A DNA stretch of 64,000 nucleotides from positions 186,001-250,000 of the forward strand of contig NZ_JBETXJ010000002.1 of NCBI RefSeq assembly GCF_040427915.1. Direction: 5' to 3'. The stretch comes from Gardnerella vaginalis. Its GTDB lineage: Bacteria; Actinomycetota; Actinomycetes; Actinomycetales; Bifidobacteriaceae. The position numbers and the translations under genes were made by a program. Below, piece after piece: positions 1-9,251 of this stretch; the stretch's first letter is position 1; each line of letters begins with the position of its first letter. A model generated the notes under the pieces. It was given only the letters and a program-made list of their open reading frames with translations, was not told the DNA's origin and made no database searches.

Positions 1-36
1 ACAGATGAAGTCGAGTTAGAAGGATTATTCGCATAA
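1..36 (+). CDS. 3' end of an unidentified gene
   Basis: The first 36 bases read as an open frame ending TDEVELEGLFA followed by a TAA stop. Only eleven residues are visible, so no family can be assigned. It lies about 100 bases upstream of radA on the same strand. The frame could be fortuitous. Confidence 0.35.
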   Translation, partial: TDEVELEGLFA

Positions 37-137
37 GAATTCATATTTTTTACCCCACATAACACTGTTCAACATACTTGGATTATCTCACAAAAGTATG
101 ACGGTAAAATGTCTACAAATGCAGCTAGCGTCAAATC

Positions 138-1604
138 ATGGCTGCAAAATCTACTACTTACTACTTATGCTCCGAATGCGGTTGGAGTGGTTCAAAATGG
201 TATGGTCGCTGTCCAGAATGCGGCGAATGGGGAACATTAAGCGAGTTTCACGAGCCTAAAGCTACAAGCGGAGTTTCACGAGCCTCCACAAGATCTAGAA
301 ATGCAAAAAATAACATTTCCACAATAACAAATCTTGATTCTAGCGTAGATGCTCAGCCAATCAGTGAAATTACAGCAGATAATGGCATGCGAATCCACAC
401 AGGATTTAGCGAATTTGACCGCGTTTTAGGAGGCGGGCTTGTTCCAGGATCAGTCACGCTTATAGCAGGCGAACCAGGAATCGGAAAATCTACTCTACTT
501 TTAGAAACAGCAGGAAAAATTGCCAAGAATTGCAACGGATCTGCGAAAAACACTGCCGAATACACAAAAAACACTGACGAATCCGCAAAAAACTTAGTAC
601 TTTACATTTCTGGCGAAGAATCAAAGTCGCAAGTAAAATTGCGTGCATCACGCATAAATGCTATAAGTCAAAATCTTCTTCTTGCTTCTACAACAGACTT
701 AAACACAGCTTTAGCGCTAATCGAAAAATATAAGCCAACTCTTGCAATTGTTGATTCGGCTCAAACTATTGTTTCTAGCGATGTTGAAGGAATTACAGGA
801 GGCTCCACTCAAGTTCGAGAAGTAGCTAGCGCGCTTATAGACGTTGCTAAAACTTGCGATATTCCAATTCTTCTTGTTGGACACGTTACAAAAGACGGAT
901 CGATTGCAGGTCCTCGCACGCTTGAACATCTTGTAGACACTGTTTGCCAATTTGAAGGAGATAGTCAAACCGCATTACGCATGCTTCGCGCTGTTAAAAA
1001 TCGTTTTGGACCTACAGACGAAGTTGGCTGCTTCGACATGAGTGGCGATGGCATTGAAGAGGTTCCAGATCCTTCTGGGCTGTTCCTGTCTTCTAATGGA
1101 AATTGTAAAAACGAAGGAACGTGCGTAACTTTTACTTTAGAAGGACACAGAAGCATACCTATTGAAATTCAAGCTCTTGTTACAGATTCGGTTCTACCAG
1201 CCCCTAGACGCGCAGTTTCTGGAGTAGACACAAACAGAATTGCCATGCTTACCGCTGTTTTATATAGACATGGCGGATTAAATCTTCTATCTAAAGATAT
1301 TTACGTTTCTACGATTGCTGGAGCTAAGGCAAAAGAACCTGCTTGCGATTTAGCAATAGTAGCAAGTTTGGCGAGCGCAGCCAAAAATAAGGCAGTTTTA
1401 CCTTTAACTTGTGCGATTGGTGAGATTAGTCTTACTGGTCAAATTCGCCCAGCTTCTAGAATGGAACCTAGAATTAGAGAAGCAGCTAGGATCGGTTATA
1501 AGCGTGCAATCGTGTGTAATATGCGAAAGAAAATTGGCATTCCCGGTATTGACATAATCGAAGTAGAGAATTTAAGAGAAGCTTTGAACGCGCTTGGATT
1601 GTAG
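138..1604 (+). CDS. radA: DNA repair protein RadA
   Basis: RadA is a RecA-like ATPase that promotes branch migration of recombination intermediates. The 488-residue protein has the family layout. An N-terminal zinc finger has Cys11, Cys14, Cys25 and Cys28. Walker A (GEPGIGKST) lies at about residue 111, and the RadA-specific KNRFG motif at about 286. A C-terminal Lon-protease-like domain follows. Length is slightly above the usual 450-460 because of a low-complexity linker after the zinc finger and an Asn/Lys-rich insert after Walker A. No clear ribosome-binding site precedes the ATG. The next gene begins 33 bases downstream. Confidence 0.95.
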   Translation: MAAKSTTYYLCSECGWSGSKWYGRCPECGEWGTLSEFHEPKATSGVSRASTRSRNAKNNISTITNLDSSVDAQPISEITADNGMRIHTGFSEFDRVLGGGLVPGSVTLIAGEPGIGKSTLLLETAGKIAKNCNGSAKNTAEYTKNTDESAKNLVLYISGEESKSQVKLRASRINAISQNLLLASTTDLNTALALIEKYKPTLAIVDSAQTIVSSDVEGITGGSTQVREVASALIDVAKTCDIPILLVGHVTKDGSIAGPRTLEHLVDTVCQFEGDSQTALRMLRAVKNRFGPTDEVGCFDMSGDGIEEVPDPSGLFLSSNGNCKNEGTCVTFTLEGHRSIPIEIQALVTDSVLPAPRRAVSGVDTNRIAMLTAVLYRHGGLNLLSKDIYVSTIAGAKAKEPACDLAIVASLASAAKNKAVLPLTCAIGEISLTGQIRPASRMEPRIREAARIGYKRAIVCNMRKKIGIPGIDIIEVENLREALNALGL

Positions 1605-1637
1605 GAATAATATAAGAGCTTTATATAGGAGTTTAAT

Positions 1638-3152
1638 ATGATTGATTTTAGCGAATGGGCTGCTATCACTTCGCAGAGAACTAACAAATCTCTTGCTGGG
1701 GCACGCGTGTTTATTGGAGATAACAATATTCAAAATGAGAATGCTAAAAATAGTGACCCAAATAGTGATGTGGAGAAATTCTTACAGAGCGCGCAATCTT
1801 GGGGAATAATTCCTACAACTTGTAAACAATATGCAGATTTTGACGCCACTAAATCTTACGAAAATATAGAAGACACTATGGTTAATGCACCTAATTTAAG
1901 CGGAAAAGACGCAATAGATTACGCGCAAAAACATATGCCAGTAATGCGCACGCTACTTAACAACTTGAAAGAAAATGGACTTGATTTAAAAGGCGTTAGA
2001 ATAGCTGTTTGCCTTGTGTTGGAGCCAAAAACAGCTGTATTGCTTAGAGAATTGCACGCGCACGGAGCGATTGTTGGCGTTTTTTGCGGTCCAGATGAAA
2101 CTGACCAGCGTGTAGCAGATCAGCTTAAAAAAGAAGGCATTTTAGTACAAGCAAACCGAGATTGGACACCTGAACAAACTCATGAAGGTGCGCTAAAACT
2201 CTTAGACGAAATACAACCAGACATAATAATCGACGATGGAGCTAGTTTTGCGCGCCTAGCAAGCCTGGAACGCCCGCAAATCGCAGCTAATCTAATAGGA
2301 GTTGCAGAAGAAACAACTAGCGGAGTGCGCGCTTTTGAAGCAATGCAAAAAGCAGGTCGTTTACACTACCCTGTAATCGCAGTAAATAACAGCGCTCTAA
2401 AAACCGATTTTGACAATAGACATGGAACTGGCGAAACATGTGTTACTACGATGCAACAAATTCTTGGGAGCAAATGCTTTAAAAACGCTAAAGTAACTGT
2501 TGTTGGATATGGACCAGTGGGTCGTGGATTTGCTTTAAGAATACGCGCATTGGGTGCAAAAGTTACGATTTGCGATACAAATCCTGTACAGTCCTTGCGC
2601 GCAGTTTTCGACGGTTTTGAAGCTAAAAATCTTGAATGCGCTGTTGATACAAGCAATATGATTGTTTCTGCAACAGGCGTTCGACACACGATTACATTGC
2701 AGCATATGCAAAGCATGCAAGAAAACGCGATTTTGGCTGTAATTGGCGGAATCGCAAACGAGATTGCACTAGACGAAATCCCTGATTTTAAGCCAGTTGT
2801 TGGAACTCCACAAAGAAAAATACAGATTCCAAATGGTCCGCAAATCACGCTAATAAGTGAAGGAGACGGAACAAATTACACTACTGGTGGCGGAAATCCT
2901 ATTGAGATTATGGACTTTAGTTTTGCTGTTCAAGTGAGCGCCGTAGCGTATTTGCTAGAGCACAATGGAGAAAACAAGAAAAATAGCGACAAGAATCCTC
3001 TTGATTCTGGAATCTGCCAACTACCTGAAAGCTCCGACGAACAAATAGCAAACATAGCGTTAGCAGAACGCGGATATAGTGCTAGCGAATCCAATAAAAA
3101 TAATGGTTACAGATGGGATTTAACAAGATTTGCCGAAGAAGAAAACATTTAG
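1638..3152 (+). CDS. S-adenosylhomocysteine hydrolase family protein, possibly S-inosylhomocysteine hydrolase
   Basis: The 504-residue protein has the adenosylhomocysteinase fold. Seen are EETTSG, the catalytic-type Lys255, Asp259 and Asn260 (FDN), and an NAD-binding GYGPVGRG near residue 291. The family splits the thioether of SAH into homocysteine and a nucleoside. Two key segments differ. The adenine-binding His-x-Thr-x-Glu/Gln motif is replaced by Val127-x-Glu129-x-Lys131, and the usual NPLSTQDD loop is absent. Thr264 stands where animal enzymes have Cys, as in thermophile-type members. The next gene is a probable SAH deaminase. This fits a deaminate-then-hydrolyse route with S-inosylhomocysteine as substrate, which is inference. 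The start is supported by GGAG six bases upstream. Confidence 0.8.
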   Translation: MIDFSEWAAITSQRTNKSLAGARVFIGDNNIQNENAKNSDPNSDVEKFLQSAQSWGIIPTTCKQYADFDATKSYENIEDTMVNAPNLSGKDAIDYAQKHMPVMRTLLNNLKENGLDLKGVRIAVCLVLEPKTAVLLRELHAHGAIVGVFCGPDETDQRVADQLKKEGILVQANRDWTPEQTHEGALKLLDEIQPDIIIDDGASFARLASLERPQIAANLIGVAEETTSGVRAFEAMQKAGRLHYPVIAVNNSALKTDFDNRHGTGETCVTTMQQILGSKCFKNAKVTVVGYGPVGRGFALRIRALGAKVTICDTNPVQSLRAVFDGFEAKNLECAVDTSNMIVSATGVRHTITLQHMQSMQENAILAVIGGIANEIALDEIPDFKPVVGTPQRKIQIPNGPQITLISEGDGTNYTTGGGNPIEIMDFSFAVQVSAVAYLLEHNGENKKNSDKNPLDSGICQLPESSDEQIANIALAERGYSASESNKNNGYRWDLTRFAEEENI

Positions 3153-3244
3153 ATGAAATCCAATTAACCAAATCATAATAAATCTAAGCAATAATATAGT
3201 AACAGCAACAAAATTAGTTAAACGATAATTCCATAAGGAACGCA

Positions 3245-4666
3245 ATGCTTACAGATCCAATACGCAAACTTGCACATCCAACACCACTTAGCGAAGTCAC
3301 ATTATACAGTGCGGCAATGGTTATTCCAGTAACAGGTCCTATTATTCCCGAAGGAGCTGTAGCAGTATCGAATGGGCGAGTTGTACACGTTGGAACGAGA
3401 CAGTGGGTATTAGACATTCTAAAAGATGAAATGCCAGACGATTCCTATAGGAAGATGTTTAACAACGAACGACATTGGCATGGTCTTATGACACCAGGTC
3501 TTATAAACGCCCACACGCATTTGCAATACACGAATATGGCAAGCGTGGGCCGCGGCGAATACCGCAATTTTCGAGACTGGGAAGAAGGATTCAATGTTGT
3601 TTATGACAAATTACAAGAAGAAAAACAAAAAAATCCATCGCTAACAACTTGGAAGACTTCTGCACAAGAAGGCGCCAGAATGATGGTGGAAGCTGGCACT
3701 ACTGCAGCTGCCGACATTGTAACCGATATCGAAGCAGTTGGAGCGCTTGCGAGCCAAGGCATGCACGGCATAGCCTATTGGGAGGTAATGGGCTGGAAAA
3801 ACGTTGACTGGAAGGAAGAAGGCTACGCTAAGCTGCTCGAAATGCTTGGCAAAATGATGAATAACGGCAGCGTACCGAGTATAGGAATTAGCCCACACGC
3901 ACCTTACAGTCTAGAAACCGAACCTTTTGTAGATTTGCCAGACATTGCAAGGCAGCTAAACATGCGCTTGCACATACACTTAGCAGAAACACCTATGGAG
4001 GCTGGAAATCACGCCGATACACTCACCACGTATTCCGCCCCAGATTGGAATGCTAACGTTTGGGCAAGCTACAGCGAACTTAAAGCACATGGAATGACAG
4101 CTTCCGCAATTCAGTTTTTGGATCAACTCGGTTCCCTTGGACCAGACGTACATATTGCGCACGGAGTTTGGGCAGATGGCGAAGACCGCAGAATTTTGCG
4201 CCAACGCGGAGTGGGAGTGGCGTTGTGCCCAAGATCCAACCGCATTACTGTTACAGAACGAGACGCGCCAATTCGCGACTACATGGAAGAAGGAAACTTG
4301 CTTGCGATTGGTACGGATTCTCTATCTTCTTCCCCATCTCTTGATGTTTTAGACGACGCTGCAAAAGTCTATGATTTAGCAACAGCGCAAGGGTATAGAA
4401 AAGATGATTTATCTCACCGAATTATTCGAATGATGACTTTGGGCGGAGCCAGCGTTATGGGTTTGCATGTTGGACCACATAGAATAGGACAGATTAATGC
4501 TGGAGCTACAGCAGACCTTGCGTTCTTTGATATTCCAACCGATACAGAATCTCCTCAAGGAATTGAGGAAACTCTTCACAATTTTGTGCGCCATGGTGCA
4601 GGTAGTGCAAAAGCAACAGTTATCTCCGGAAATCTTGTATACAATAATAGTGCTTTTGCTCAATAA
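3245..4666 (+). CDS. Amidohydrolase, 5-methylthioadenosine/SAH deaminase type
   Basis: This is a 473-residue metal-dependent amidohydrolase of the TRZ/ATZ/MtaD group, which removes the 6-amino group of adenine in nucleosides such as SAH, MTA or 5'-deoxyadenosine. The metal-site order is intact: His90-x-His92 in a NAHTH segment, the SPHAPYS His, the HLAETPME Glu segment, HIAHGVW and the IGTDSLSSS Asp. AAGGA precedes the ATG by five bases. It lies 92 bases after the SAH-hydrolase-like gene on the same strand, so the two are probably co-transcribed. Exact substrate is not visible; guanine or triazine deamination by a relative cannot be excluded. Confidence 0.85.
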   Translation: MLTDPIRKLAHPTPLSEVTLYSAAMVIPVTGPIIPEGAVAVSNGRVVHVGTRQWVLDILKDEMPDDSYRKMFNNERHWHGLMTPGLINAHTHLQYTNMASVGRGEYRNFRDWEEGFNVVYDKLQEEKQKNPSLTTWKTSAQEGARMMVEAGTTAAADIVTDIEAVGALASQGMHGIAYWEVMGWKNVDWKEEGYAKLLEMLGKMMNNGSVPSIGISPHAPYSLETEPFVDLPDIARQLNMRLHIHLAETPMEAGNHADTLTTYSAPDWNANVWASYSELKAHGMTASAIQFLDQLGSLGPDVHIAHGVWADGEDRRILRQRGVGVALCPRSNRITVTERDAPIRDYMEEGNLLAIGTDSLSSSPSLDVLDDAAKVYDLATAQGYRKDDLSHRIIRMMTLGGASVMGLHVGPHRIGQINAGATADLAFFDIPTDTESPQGIEETLHNFVRHGAGSAKATVISGNLVYNNSAFAQ

Positions 4667-4752
4667 TCTGATGCAAACACAGATATGACGTTTAACGAAC
4701 ACATTTAACGCAAATATGAACGCAAATATGAAAAATAAAAGGAGCATGCATT

Positions 4753-5301
4753 ATGAGTGTCAGTTTAGAAAATATGAGTGATTACGCCAAAAACCTTGTT
4801 AAAGAATTACAGTTAGAAGCCCACCCAGAAGGCGGATGGTACACCCGCGACTGGCAAGCAGCGCAACTATATAGCGCAAATAACAATGCAAATACTTCAA
4901 ACGCAGGCGCAAACAATACGCAAATTGACGAAAACACTGGCGCAGACGCACCAAGACCATTGGCTTCTCTTATTTACTTTCTTTTACCAGCTGGCGATTC
5001 AAGCGCATGGCATAAAGTTGATGCAGATGAAATTTGGTTATGGCACGGACCATCAAATCTTACGATTGAGCTTGGTGGATGTGGTAAAACCCCTTGTGAT
5101 GAGGCAGATTTGCATCGTTTTACTCTTGGAAACTCTAAAGATTGCAATGGCTTATCCACGCGCGGACATCTTGTAATTCCTGCTGGAACATGGCAGAGAA
5201 CAATACCAAGCGATGGCGATGTTCTTGTTTCTTGCGTAGTAAGCCCTGGCTTTACTTTCAGCGGCTTTGATTTAGCAGAGCAAAACGATTCAAATAAGTA
5301 A
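4753..5301 (+). CDS. Cupin-superfamily DUF985 protein
   Basis: This 182-residue protein matches the DUF985 (Cupin_5) family. It has LEAHPEGGWYTRDW near the start, then SLIYFLLPAGDSSAWHKVDADEIWLWHGP and a C-terminal VVSPGFTFSGFDLA. The His and Glu residues of the cupin barrel are present; the biochemical role of the family is poorly known. A loop of about 35 residues rich in Asn and Ala (residues 37-70) looks like an insertion. GGAG lies nine bases upstream of the ATG. It is the third gene of the SAH-salvage group and converges on the nucleosidase gene with only 12 bases between the stops. Confidence 0.8.
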   Translation: MSVSLENMSDYAKNLVKELQLEAHPEGGWYTRDWQAAQLYSANNNANTSNAGANNTQIDENTGADAPRPLASLIYFLLPAGDSSAWHKVDADEIWLWHGPSNLTIELGGCGKTPCDEADLHRFTLGNSKDCNGLSTRGHLVIPAGTWQRTIPSDGDVLVSCVVSPGFTFSGFDLAEQNDSNK

Positions 5302-5313
5302 ACTAGTCTGCAG

Positions 5314-6180
5314 TTATTTAACAAGCGCCTTCAAAACACGCAAAGTTAACGATCCTGCTTGATTCGCCGCAAGAACCAAATCATCCTTATGCGAGTCCAC
5401 AGATTCGTATGATTCTCCACAACGGTTGCTCATTGAGCGAATCGCAAGGAATGGAACACCGTTTTTAGCCGCAATATGTGCAGCAGCCGCACCTTCCATC
5501 TCTTCGCAATCGCCAAAAACCGTTGCTCGCACAGCGTCTAAAATATCAGGATCTGTGTTAAATTGGTCACTTGTTGCTATGTTTCCACACATATAAGCAG
5601 CGCTATTTACATTAGACTCGTTTTGCTTAAAGTCCGAGGATAAGTCGCCAGCAACCGAAGAGGATTCTTCCAAAGACTTCTCAAGCCTAAATCCTAATAA
5701 TTCTGCCTCTTTAGCAGCTAAATCGCATAATTTTGAATCTGATTCAAAAACAGATTTGTACGGAGCACACTCTGCAATAATTTGCGTATTTGTTTCTAAA
5801 TAGTGAAGTTTCTTGCCTATAACAATATCTCCAACACTAAGACGCGGATTTAAAGCACCTGCGATTCCGCTAAAAATCAACACTTGTGGATTTGATTCGA
5901 TTATCAACGCTTGAGCTGCAGCTGCGGCAGCGCACTTTCCCATTCCAGCAACACATATTGTAAGAGTAGGATTTTCGCCTTTGCTATTAGAAGCGATTTT
6001 GCCCTGAATAAAAGTAACCCCATACGAATCCCAAGTTTTATAATCCCCACAAAATGCTTGAAGAATAGGCTGAGCTTCTTTTTGAAGTGCAACTATAACA
6101 GCAAGTTTTGAAAGATGACTAAAATCTTTAGAACTTTCAGAAAAATCGTCAGCCGCGCTATGTTCAAAATTATTTAACAT
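5314..6180 (-). CDS. 5'-methylthioadenosine/SAH nucleosidase-like phosphorylase
   Basis: The product is a PNP/UDP-phosphorylase-family nucleosidase. Seen are AVIVALQKEAQPI at the start, VCVAGMGKCAAAAAAQALI, FSGIAGALNPRLSVGDIVIG, CEEMEGAAAAHIAAKNGVPF and the late RSMSN loop. The family hydrolyses MTA, SAH or 5'-deoxyadenosine to adenine. An insertion of about 35 residues (ESSSVAGDLSSDF to NSAAYM) interrupts the core and carries one copy of the recurring DNA word described in the findings. ATG at 6180 was chosen over one 42 bases upstream because GAGGAG sits correctly before it. A second, shorter paralogue lies at 37.7-38.4 kb. Confidence 0.8.
   Translation of the reverse strand: MLNNFEHSAADDFSESSKDFSHLSKLAVIVALQKEAQPILQAFCGDYKTWDSYGVTFIQGKIASNSKGENPTLTICVAGMGKCAAAAAAQALIIESNPQVLIFSGIAGALNPRLSVGDIVIGKKLHYLETNTQIIAECAPYKSVFESDSKLCDLAAKEAELLGFRLEKSLEESSSVAGDLSSDFKQNESNVNSAAYMCGNIATSDQFNTDPDILDAVRATVFGDCEEMEGAAAAHIAAKNGVPFLAIRSMSNRCGESYESVDSHKDDLVLAANQAGSLTLRVLKALVK
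5642..5657 (-). repeat. VAGD-word copy A
   Basis: A copy of the recurring word lies inside the nucleosidase gene, read there as Val-Ala-Gly-Asp-Leu-Ser. The match to copies D, F and G extends to the 19-mer GATAAGTCGCCAGCAACCG. Confidence 0.8.
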
Positions 6181-6446
6181 AAAATACTCCTCAAAAAGCA
6201 ACACACCGTATGTAACTGACACTTAACATACTACGACTTAAGTCTAATCACCACAAAACCACGTATTAAATCAACAAAATATAGCGCGTTATAAACAATC
6301 GCGATAACAATTCTGTAACAATTAAGCCTTAAATGCTTTCAGCATCTTATAAACTATCAAATGTACGGCCGCAAAACCTACTTAAATCGCTTAAAAAAAC
6401 GAATAAGCGAAAAATCTTAAGGTTTTAGCAAAAACAAGGAGAAAAA

Positions 6447-7316
6447 ATGGCTATTTTCGTACACAACAACTTGCACACCAACCGCGTAGCAATCGCTGCT
6501 ACAAAAATTGCAGCAGCAGCATTAGCAATGGCAGCAATGGTTAGCACAGCAGCATGCGGCAGCCAAAACGCACAAGATACAAACCAAAAGACGATTACTC
6601 CAGGCGTTTTGACAATCGGCACAGCTCAGCCAACTTACACACCTTGGATGTACGATAACAAGCCAGAAAACGGCAAGGGTTACGAATCTGCAGTAGCATA
6701 CGCTGTTGCAAAGAAACTCGGATACGATAAAGACAAAGTAAAGTGGGTTCGCACAACCTTCGACTCCGCAGTAACCCCAGGACCAAAAGACTTTGATTTT
6801 AACCTTCAGCAGTTCTCTATTACGGAGGAACGCAAGAAGGCAGTAGACTTTTCGCCAAGTTACTACAACGCAACTCAGGGTGTTGTGGTCAAAAAAGATA
6901 GCAAGTTTGCTAACGCAAAGACCTTAGCAGACCTTAAAACCGCTACAATTGGCGCAATGGTTGGAACAACAAGCTACAGCTTTGCTAAAGACAAGATTAA
7001 GAGCGATATTCAAACCTTTAACGATAATGACGCTTTGGTTCAGGCTCTTGATTCTAAGCAGATTGACGCACTTGTTATAGATACTCCATCTTCCGTAAAC
7101 ATTGTGCGCAGCAAGCAGGTTAAAGAAGGTGTTGTTCTTGGACAGATTGCAGGATCGGAAGATAAGGAAGGAACTGGATTGGTACTTCCAAAAGGATCTA
7201 AGCTTACTGCAGACGTCACTAAGGCTGTGAATGCGCTAGAAAAAGATGGTACTTTGAAGAAGCTCCAAGAAAAGTGGCTTGCAGAGTACACGACTAATGT
7301 GCCAGTTCTGAAGTAA
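6447..7316 (+). CDS. Amino-acid ABC transporter substrate-binding lipoprotein
   Basis: This is a secreted solute receptor (family 3, polar amino acids such as glutamine or cystine) for the permease and ATPase that follow. The 289-residue protein has an N-terminal export signal ending in the lipobox STAAC, so the mature form should be lipid-anchored at Cys. The periplasmic-binding fold is seen in LTIGTAQPTYTPWMYD, NLQQFSITEERKKAVDFSPSYY and the C-terminal ALEKDGTLKKLQEKW. AAGGAGA lies five bases before the ATG. A large intercistronic hairpin separates it from the permease gene, a common way to keep receptor mRNA in excess. Confidence 0.92.
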   Translation: MAIFVHNNLHTNRVAIAATKIAAAALAMAAMVSTAACGSQNAQDTNQKTITPGVLTIGTAQPTYTPWMYDNKPENGKGYESAVAYAVAKKLGYDKDKVKWVRTTFDSAVTPGPKDFDFNLQQFSITEERKKAVDFSPSYYNATQGVVVKKDSKFANAKTLADLKTATIGAMVGTTSYSFAKDKIKSDIQTFNDNDALVQALDSKQIDALVIDTPSSVNIVRSKQVKEGVVLGQIAGSEDKEGTGLVLPKGSKLTADVTKAVNALEKDGTLKKLQEKWLAEYTTNVPVLK

Positions 7317-7370
7317 AAACTAAACCAAAAATAAAGAAAAATAAATAAAAATCGTACTAACGTCATTACC

Positions 7371-7437
7371 AATACGCATTATTGTAAGCAACTTGTAACC
7401 CAATCGTCACATAAAAGTGCTTACAATAGTGCGTATC
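7371..7437 (+). other. Intercistronic long hairpin
   Basis: AATACGCATTATTGTAAGCA (7371-7390) pairs with 7418-7437 in 18 of 20 positions, with a loop of about 27 bases. It sits between the binding-protein and permease genes and overlaps a potential GTG start at 7417. There is no T-run, so it is more likely an mRNA-stabilising structure or operator than a simple terminator. Confidence 0.65.
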
Positions 7438-7470
7438 ATTCATTATGTCGAAAGGCTCAGGCTACCGCCA

Positions 7471-8421
7471 ATGACAGTACTTACCGGCACTGCAACAGAT
7501 TCTGCAAGCAACAAATCGAATAAGTCACTCTCCAATACACCGTCACTATCTAGCGCTAACACTGCGTTAGATGAAGGAACATACGCTTTAAGTGATATTG
7601 AGATTGAGCGCAAAGCAATACGCAAAAAGCAAAATCTTAAATCAGTTTTAACAAGCATAATAAGCACTTTAGTATTGCTTGGCGTGTGCATTGCGGCACT
7701 TGCAATGAGTCCTGGTTGGCCAAGAGTGCGCGAAACATTCTTCTCTGGCAAATACTTCATGCTATCTTTGCCATCCGTTTTGCAAGGCTTAATGCTTAAT
7801 CTGCAGGTGCTAGTATTCGCTGTTATTGGAGTAGCAATACTTGGAACTTTAATTGCTGTTATTCGCACAAGCGTAAGCCCAATGCTTTTCCCTTTGCGAG
7901 CTATAGCGCAATTCTACACAACTATTATGCGCGGCATACCAATGCTTGTTGTGCTTTACTTAATCGGCTTCGGCATACCAGGATTGCAGCTTTTTGGACG
8001 AATACCACCAGCAATACTCGGCACAATCGCCATTGTTATGAGCTACTCTGCATACGTTGGAGAAGTGTTGCGCGCAGGCTTTGAAGACGTGCATCCATCT
8101 ATGCGAGCATCCGCAAGGTCTCTTGGCTTAACATCTGGTCAAACTGTGCGATTAGTGGTAATTCCTCTTGGCTTAAGAAAAGTGGCTCCTGCCTTAATGA
8201 ACGACTTTATATCAATGCAAAAAGATGCAGGACTCATATCGGTTTTGGGCGCTGTAGACGCTGTTCGAGCCGCTCAAATATCTGTAGCAACTTCTTATAA
8301 CTTCACTCCATACGTTGTAGCAAGCGTTGTGTTTATAGCGCTGAGCATTCCGTTTATTGTTCTAAACGATTGGTATACGGCAAGGCTGCGCAAACGCGAG
8401 CTAAACGGAGGAACCGTGTGA
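7471..8421 (+). CDS. Amino-acid ABC transporter permease
   Basis: This is an inner-membrane subunit of the polar amino-acid importer (HisM/GlnP family). It has a Ser/Asn-rich cytoplasmic N-terminus, a first membrane segment (VLTSIISTLVLLGVCIAAL), and then the BPD domain with FYTTIMRGIPMLVVLYLIGFG and the EAA loop segment VLRAGFEDVHPSMRASARSLGL. ATG at 7471 is preferred; an in-frame GTG at 7417 falls inside the hairpin and has no ribosome-binding site. The stop overlaps the ATPase start by one base (TGATG), which implies translational coupling. Confidence 0.9.
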   Translation: MTVLTGTATDSASNKSNKSLSNTPSLSSANTALDEGTYALSDIEIERKAIRKKQNLKSVLTSIISTLVLLGVCIAALAMSPGWPRVRETFFSGKYFMLSLPSVLQGLMLNLQVLVFAVIGVAILGTLIAVIRTSVSPMLFPLRAIAQFYTTIMRGIPMLVVLYLIGFGIPGLQLFGRIPPAILGTIAIVMSYSAYVGEVLRAGFEDVHPSMRASARSLGLTSGQTVRLVVIPLGLRKVAPALMNDFISMQKDAGLISVLGAVDAVRAAQISVATSYNFTPYVVASVVFIALSIPFIVLNDWYTARLRKRELNGGTV

Positions 8422-9245
8422 TGAATAACTTAACAAACCAGAAGGTAAGTCAGCAAATGAGCGATTACACAAACACAAGTGATCAAACGAATACAAGCGA
8501 TTACACGGATTCAACACCAGTTTTGCGCTTAAGCAATATTCGCAAATCGTATAACTCAACACCTGTTCTTAAAGGCATTTCTTTTGATATTGCACCTCAC
8601 GAAGTGGTAGCTCTTTTAGGACCTTCTGGAAGCGGAAAATCTACTCTTATGAAGTGCATTAATCTGCTTGAGCGAGTAGACGACGGTCAAGTTTGGCTTG
8701 GAAACACAGATATTACAGATCCTCGTATAAATCAGGATCAAATTAGATCTCAAATCGGAGTTGTGTTCCAGCAATTCAATCTTTTTACACATATGAGTGT
8801 TTTAGACAATGTAACTCTTGCTGCGCGAAAAGTTCACCATTGGGCTAAAGACCGCGCAGAAAGCCGCGCAATGGAGCTTCTATCTAGGATTAAGCTAGAA
8901 AATAAAGCAAAGTCTTACCCAGATCAGCTTTCGGGAGGCCAGCAGCAACGAGTGGCAATTGCGCGCGCGCTTATGACAAGCCCACAACTTTTGCTTTTAG
9001 ACGAGATTACGTCCGCACTAGACCCAATGCTTGTTGGAGAAGTTCTAGACATGGTTGCGGAGCTAAAACAGCAAGGAACCACGATTTTAATGGCTACTCA
9101 CGAGATGCATTTTGCTCACGAAGCTGCCGATAGAGTGGTTTTGCTGCGAAACGGCGTTGTTGCAGAAAATGGCACGCCATACGAGGTTATGGACGCTTGC
9201 ACAGACCCAGAAACACAGAATTTCTTTAAGTCTTTCCGCCATTGA
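8421..9245 (+). CDS. Amino-acid ABC transporter ATP-binding protein
   Basis: This is the ATPase subunit of the same importer (GlnQ/HisP type, 274 residues). Walker A GPSGSGKST, Q-loop VVFQQFNLFTHM, signature [15 protein letters not shown] and Walker B LLLLDEITSALDP are all present. The Ile after the Walker B Glu, in place of Pro, occurs in this family. The H-loop is MATHEMHFA. GGAGG nine bases upstream and the TGATG overlap fix the start at 8421. The first 40 residues are a Thr/Asn-rich extension with NTSDQTN-like repeats. The gene ends just before a repeat array. Confidence 0.93.
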   Translation: MNNLTNQKVSQQMSDYTNTSDQTNTSDYTDSTPVLRLSNIRKSYNSTPVLKGISFDIAPHEVVALLGPSGSGKSTLMKCINLLERVDDGQVWLGNTDITDPRINQDQIRSQIGVVFQQFNLFTHMSVLDNVTLAARKVHHWAKDRAESRAMELLSRIKLENKAKSYPDQLSGGQQQRVAIARALMTSPQLLLLDEITSALDPMLVGEVLDMVAELKQQGTTILMATHEMHFAHEAADRVVLLRNGVVAENGTPYEVMDACTDPETQNFFKSFRH

Positions 9246-9251
9246 TTTTTT

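Noticed and set aside
7417-7470. GTG at 7417 as the permease start
   Set aside because: It lies in a hairpin arm, has no ribosome-binding site, and adds residues not typical of the family.
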